A stretch of DNA of 8,110 bases from an uncultured Actinomycetes bacterium (lineage in GTDB: Bacteria > Actinomycetota > Actinomycetes > S36-B12), in NCBI GenBank assembly GCA_903848435.1, contig CAINGG010000394.1:1-8110 (forward strand), read 5' to 3'. How positions within the stretch are numbered: position 1 is the first letter of the stretch; each line of letters starts with the position of its first letter. Both the position numbers and the translations under genes were made by a program. The notes beneath the pieces are model-generated. The model saw only the letters and a program-made list of their open reading frames with translations, made no database searches and was not told the origin of the DNA. This document shows, in pieces, positions 4,980-8,110 of the stretch.

Positions 4980-6617
4980 ATGAATATCCGGGAATCCATC
5001 GACCCCACTCGCACCGCCGCATGGCAGCGGCTGGAGGCGCTCGCCCCCGACCTTCGCGAGCGACACCTGCGCGAGCTGTTCGCCGATGAGCCGGGCCGCG
5101 GACCCGCCTGGACGCTCGAGGCCGCGGGCCTGCGCGCCGACTTCAGCAAGCAGCGAGTCACTCACGAGGTCATGGCGGCCCTGCTAAGCCTTGCCGACGA
5201 TTGCGAAGTCCTGGCGCGTCGCGATGCGATGTTCGAGGGCCAGCACATCAACGTCACCGAGGACAGGTCCGTCCTTCACACGGCCCTTCGGCTTCCTCCG
5301 GGCCCAGCACTCGATGTCGACGGCGTCAACGTGGTCGCCGAGGTCAACGACGTGCTCGAGCGCATGGGTGGGTTCGCTCGGCGCGTGCGCAACGGGGATT
5401 GGACCGGAGCCTCCGGCCGCCGCATCCGCAATGTCATCAATATCGGCATCGGCGGCTCCGACCTCGGTCCGGCGATGGCCTACATCGCCCTGAAGTTCTA
5501 CTCCGACCGTGCCATGACCTTCCGTTTCGTCTCCAATGTGGACCCCACCGACATCAGTGAGGCGATTCGCGATCTCGATCCGGCCGAGACGCTCTTCATC
5601 GTGGCCTCGAAGACCTTCGGCACCCAGGAGACGCTCACCAACGCCAAGGCGGCGCGCCAATGGGTGGTTGACGCACTGGGGGAGGACGCCGTCGAGAAGC
5701 ATTTCGTCGCGGTCTCGACGAATGCCGAGCGCGTTTCTGCTTTCGGTATCGACACGGCGAACATGTTCGGGTTCTGGGACTGGGTCGGCGGGCGGTATTC
5801 GATGGACTCGGCCATCGGGCTGAGCACCATGATCGCCGTCGGCCCCGACCGCTTCCGCGAGATGCTCAACGGCTTCCATGCGATGGACGAGCACTTCCGC
5901 CACGCGGATCCTTCTTCGAACATCCCACTGCGTATGGGTCTTGTCGCCGTGTGGAATCGCGACTTCCTAGGCATTCATACCAATGCCGTGCTGCCCTACG
6001 CACAGTTCCTATCGCGCTTCCCGGCGTACCTGCAGCAGCTCACCATGGAGAGCAACGGCAAGTCGGTGAGGCTCGATGGCGCCCGTGTCGACTACGACAC
6101 CGGGGCGATCTACTGGGGCGAGCCAGGCACCAATGGCCAGCATTCGTTCTACCAGCTGTTGCATCAGGGCACGGAGATCGTGGCCTGCGACTTCATCCTG
6201 TTTGCGCAGGCCCTGGAGCCGGTCTTCGACATGCAGGACATGCTCGCCGCCAACGCCCTCGCGCAGGCCGCGGTGCTGGCCTTCGGCCGCACGGCCGAGG
6301 AAGTGCGCGCGGAGGGGGTGCCGGAGGCCCTGGTGCCGCACAAGGTGATGCCGGGCAATCGCCCGTCGACCTTCATCCTGGCCGCACGCCTGGATCCGCA
6401 TGCGCTCGGTGCCCTCATCGCTCTCTACGAGCACAGCGTGTTCGTACAAGGTGCCGTGTGGGGGATCGACTCGTTCGACCAGTGGGGAGTCGAACTCGGC
6501 AAGGCCATGGCCAACTCGATCCTGCCCGACCTGCAGGACGCCGATCGGCCACTTGATCGAGACTCCTCGACCAACGACCTCATCCGCGCGTATCAGGCGA
6601 TGCACGCCACGACGTGA
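4980..6617 (+). CDS. pgi: Glucose-6-phosphate isomerase
   Basis: A 545-residue cytoplasmic enzyme interconverting glucose 6-phosphate and fructose 6-phosphate, at the fork between glycolysis/gluconeogenesis and the pentose phosphate pathway. Length is normal for the long bacterial/eukaryotic type. NIGIGGSDLGP is the first sugar-phosphate region, SKTFGTQET binds the phosphate, and DWVGGRYSMDSAIGL is the first family signature (Asp where many homologues have Trp, which I recall as common in actinobacteria). ESNGKS contains catalytic Glu357, NGQHSFYQLLHQG contains His388, and GIDSFDQWGVELGK ends in catalytic Lys508. Residues 357 and 388 match the animal enzyme numbering exactly. The start ATG 4980 gives the expected N-terminus and has AAGG eight bases upstream. 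Transcribed away from gnd; its stop is one base from the stop of the convergent PAC2 gene. Confidence 0.97.
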   Translation: MNIRESIDPTRTAAWQRLEALAPDLRERHLRELFADEPGRGPAWTLEAAGLRADFSKQRVTHEVMAALLSLADDCEVLARRDAMFEGQHINVTEDRSVLHTALRLPPGPALDVDGVNVVAEVNDVLERMGGFARRVRNGDWTGASGRRIRNVINIGIGGSDLGPAMAYIALKFYSDRAMTFRFVSNVDPTDISEAIRDLDPAETLFIVASKTFGTQETLTNAKAARQWVVDALGEDAVEKHFVAVSTNAERVSAFGIDTANMFGFWDWVGGRYSMDSAIGLSTMIAVGPDRFREMLNGFHAMDEHFRHADPSSNIPLRMGLVAVWNRDFLGIHTNAVLPYAQFLSRFPAYLQQLTMESNGKSVRLDGARVDYDTGAIYWGEPGTNGQHSFYQLLHQGTEIVACDFILFAQALEPVFDMQDMLAANALAQAAVLAFGRTAEEVRAEGVPEALVPHKVMPGNRPSTFILAARLDPHALGALIALYEHSVFVQGAVWGIDSFDQWGVELGKAMANSILPDLQDADRPLDRDSSTNDLIRAYQAMHATT

Positions 6618-6621
6618 GCTA
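6615..6621. other. Convergent pgi/PAC2 stop-codon junction
   Basis: The pgi TGA is 6615-6617 and the PAC2 stop TAG is read from 6621 to 6619, leaving a single base between coding regions. There is no intergenic terminator here, so transcripts must end inside the opposing gene or overlap it as antisense. Confidence 0.88.
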
Positions 6622-7470
6622 GGAGTCGTCGGAACCGCGTCGGCGCAGGTAGCGCTCGAATTCGCGGGCGATCGCCTCACCGCTTGCCTCGGGGAGGTCG
6701 GTGGTGTCGCGAGCCTCTTCGAGCTGTCGGACGTAGTCGGCGACCTCCTCGTCCTCCGCCGCGAGTTCGTCGACGCCGAGTTCCCACGCACGCGAATCCT
6801 CGACGAGGTCGCCGAGCGGCACGGGGACGTCGAGGAGATCCTCGACGCGCCTGACGAGGGCGAGAGTCGCCTTGGGCGAGGGCGACTGGGCGACGTAGTG
6901 GGGCACGGCGGCCCACAGCGATACCGACGGCAGGGAGCGGCGCGCGCACGCGTCCTGCAGGACGCCGACGATGCCCGTGGGGCCCTCGTAGTGCGATGGT
7001 TCGACCCCTAGGCGCCGGGCGGTGCCGCTGTCGGTCGCTGTCCCGGTCACGGGGACCGGCCGGGTGTGGGGGCTGTCGGACAGCAGGGCGCCGAGGGTGA
7101 CCGCCATGCTCACTCCGAGCTCGGCGCACAGCCCGAGGAGTTCGTCGGTGAATTGCCGCCAGCGCATGTTGGGCTCGATGCCGTGGACGAGGACGACGTC
7201 GCGGGTGGCAAGGGGCAGGCGCGCGACATAGAGCCGCGTCGTCGGCCACGTGAGACGGCGCACACCGGAGTCGTCGAAGGCGATCGTGGGGCGGTTCACC
7301 TGATAGTCGTAGTAGTCCTCGGGATCCATCTCCGCGAGCGGTTGCGCGCCCCACACATCGCGCAGGTGGTCGATCGCGTCGCTTGCCGCGTCGCCGGCGT
7401 CGTTCCAGCCTTCAAAAGCGGCAACCAGGACGGGGTCCTCGAGTTCGGGCAGTGCCTCGAACTCGATCAT
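6619..7470 (-). CDS. PAC2 family protein
   Basis: A 283-residue soluble protein of the PAC2 family, named after a eukaryotic proteasome assembly chaperone; most actinobacterial members have no settled biochemical role. The hallmark AAFEGWNDAGDAAS (17-30) is present, followed by LVHGIEPNMRWRQF (94-107), GALLSDSPHTRPVPVTG (a conserved family segment) and YEGPTGIVGVLQDAC. The C-terminal 60 or so residues are acidic and helix-prone (LAAEDEEVADYVRQLEEARD), ending in a short basic/acidic tail. ATG 7470 has an AGGGAG ribosome site six bases upstream. It is divergent from the HAD gene and convergent with pgi. PAC2 genes lie near mshC in several actinobacteria; from memory, S. coelicolor SCO1662, next to mshC, is ParJ, a ParA-interacting protein, and may belong to this family. 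That relation is unverified, so no symbol is given. Confidence 0.9.
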   Translation of the reverse strand: MIEFEALPELEDPVLVAAFEGWNDAGDAASDAIDHLRDVWGAQPLAEMDPEDYYDYQVNRPTIAFDDSGVRRLTWPTTRLYVARLPLATRDVVLVHGIEPNMRWRQFTDELLGLCAELGVSMAVTLGALLSDSPHTRPVPVTGTATDSGTARRLGVEPSHYEGPTGIVGVLQDACARRSLPSVSLWAAVPHYVAQSPSPKATLALVRRVEDLLDVPVPLGDLVEDSRAWELGVDELAAEDEEVADYVRQLEEARDTTDLPEASGEAIAREFERYLRRRGSDDS

Positions 7471-7533
7471 GCGCGCTCCCTAACTCGGACGACTGGCACT
7501 CTACGCCAACGCTCCGCGTAGTCTTGCCGGGCC
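7471..7533. promoter_or_regulatory. Divergent promoter region between PAC2 and HAD genes
   Basis: This 63-base gap contains the AGGGAG ribosome site of the PAC2 gene near its left end. On -, the sequence opposite 7498-7503 reads TAGAGT and is a possible PAC2 -10, implying a leader of about 20 bases. On +, TAGTCT (7519-7524) ends nine bases before ATG 7534 and could be the -10 for a leaderless or nearly leaderless HAD message. No clear -35 on either strand. Confidence 0.45.
7519..7524 (+). promoter_or_regulatory. Candidate -10 element TAGTCT for the HAD gene
   Basis: TAGTCT fits TAnnnT and resembles the TAGGCT motifs before the DUF3090 and mshC genes, but with nine rather than six bases to the start codon. 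The intervening bases contain no purine-rich ribosome site, so a very short or absent leader is likely. Confidence 0.4.
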
Positions 7534-8110
7534 ATGCCCGACCTCGCCGTGCTCTTCGACCTCGACGGAACCCTCATCGATTCGGAGGGGCTGTGGTGGC
7601 GCGCGGAGTGCCTTGTTGTCGACGGACTCGGCGGCACGTGGACGCCCGAGGACCAGGCACGGTGCCTGGGCGGGCCCCTGGAGCGCGTGTCCGCCTACAT
7701 GGCCGATCGCTCAGGATCCGCGCGGACACCCGAGGACATCGGGCAGGAGCTGCTCGACCGCATGGAGGCACTGCTGCGCAGCGAGCCGCTCGAGTGGCGT
7801 CCCGGAGCACGCGAATTGCTCGCGGAGTGTCGTGCCACGGGCGTGCCCACCGGGCTCGTCTCCGCCTCGCATCGTCGGCTTCTAGACGCGGTTGACGACG
7901 CCATCGCCCGTGATGTGCATGCACGTGGCGATCACGCCTTCGACGTGACGGTGGCGGGCGACGAGGTAACCAACGGCAAGCCCCATCCGGAGCCCTACGT
8001 GGCGGCGGCCCGAATGCTGGAGGTGCCGATAGAGCGGTGCATCGTGCTCGAGGACTCGCCGACCGGGGTAGCGTCGGGCCAGCAAAGCGGGGCATTCGTC
8101 GTCGCGATCC
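7534..8110 (+). CDS. HAD-superfamily hydrolase, beta-phosphoglucomutase-like (cut by window edge)
   Basis: From ATG 7534 the frame is open for 192 codons to the right edge, so the C-terminus is missing. It is a haloacid-dehalogenase superfamily phosphatase/phosphomutase with a helical cap inserted after motif I (subfamily IA). Motif I is FDLDGTLIDSEG (8-19), with nucleophile Asp9 and acid/base Asp11. Motif II is LVSASHRRLL with Ser110. Motif III is GKPHPEPY with Lys149. Motif IV is VLEDSPTGV with Glu173 and Asp174 binding Mg2+. DSE after motif I and GKPxPEPY are usual in beta-phosphoglucomutase and sugar-phosphate phosphatase relatives, so a small phosphorylated sugar or related metabolite is the likely substrate; the exact one cannot be read from sequence. 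Divergent from the PAC2 gene. No Shine-Dalgarno site is seen before the ATG; TAGTCT lies nine bases upstream. Confidence 0.92.
   Translation, partial: MPDLAVLFDLDGTLIDSEGLWWRAECLVVDGLGGTWTPEDQARCLGGPLERVSAYMADRSGSARTPEDIGQELLDRMEALLRSEPLEWRPGARELLAECRATGVPTGLVSASHRRLLDAVDDAIARDVHARGDHAFDVTVAGDEVTNGKPHPEPYVAAARMLEVPIERCIVLEDSPTGVASGQQSGAFVVAI

Noticed and set aside
4884..5165. The gnd frame is open for 94 codons upstream of ATG 4883.
   Set aside because: It runs through the intergenic region and antisense to pgi. The AAGGGA site before 4883 and the position of the GLGRMG loop fit the shorter protein.
1..8110. Search for tRNA/rRNA genes, CRISPR arrays, insertion sequences, attachment sites, riboswitches and Rho-independent terminators.
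   Set aside because: Coding genes fill nearly the whole window, the gaps are 96 bases or shorter, and I saw no cloverleaf, repeat-spacer pattern, transposase, flanking direct repeats or GC hairpin with a T-run. This was by eye only.

Overview
The window comes from the chromosome of a high-GC actinobacterium (GC roughly two thirds by eye). The clearest marker is mshC, the cysteine ligase of mycothiol synthesis, a pathway essentially confined to Actinobacteria. It lies directly behind three genes of actinobacterial conserved families: a histidine phosphatase of the MSMEG_4193 type, a DUF3090 protein and an SCO1664-type kinase-like protein. I cannot name the genus. All genes look intact except the two cut by the window edges, and nothing suggests a mobile element, phage, CRISPR array or RNA gene.

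Layout: 1-513 (-) is the N-terminal cytoplasmic part of a CorA-type Mg2+ channel, cut by the left edge. A 75-base divergent gap leads into a four-gene block on +: histidine phosphatase (589-1272), DUF3090 protein (1286-1819), SCO1664-family kinase-like protein (1816-2604, GTGA overlap) and mshC (2623-3852). Convergent to it, with stop codons interlocked in a CTAG, is a short-type 6-phosphogluconate dehydrogenase (3849-4883, -). A 96-base divergent gap separates that gene from pgi (4980-6617, +). The pgi gene converges with a PAC2-family gene (6619-7470, -), leaving one base between the stops. A 63-base divergent gap then leads to a HAD hydrolase (7534 onward, +), cut by the right edge.

Function: mshC makes Cys-GlcN-Ins, the precursor of the thiol mycothiol. 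The three genes before it have no established role, but a phosphatase and a kinase-like protein beside a thiol-pathway gene invite a functional link. Pgi and Gnd handle glucose 6-phosphate and 6-phosphogluconate at the branch between glycolysis and the pentose phosphate pathway, so they bear on NAD(P)H supply. No zwf is present in the window.

Control: two starts (DUF3090 and mshC) are preceded by the same hexamer TAGGCT exactly six bases before a GTG, and a TAnnnT hexamer also sits just ahead of the phosphatase and HAD starts. This suggests leaderless transcription starting at or near the start codon, also inside the four-gene block. Neither convergent junction has room for an intergenic terminator. 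I see no exotic new system. The best leads are the uncharacterised kinase/phosphatase/zinc-knuckle trio and the promoter architecture.
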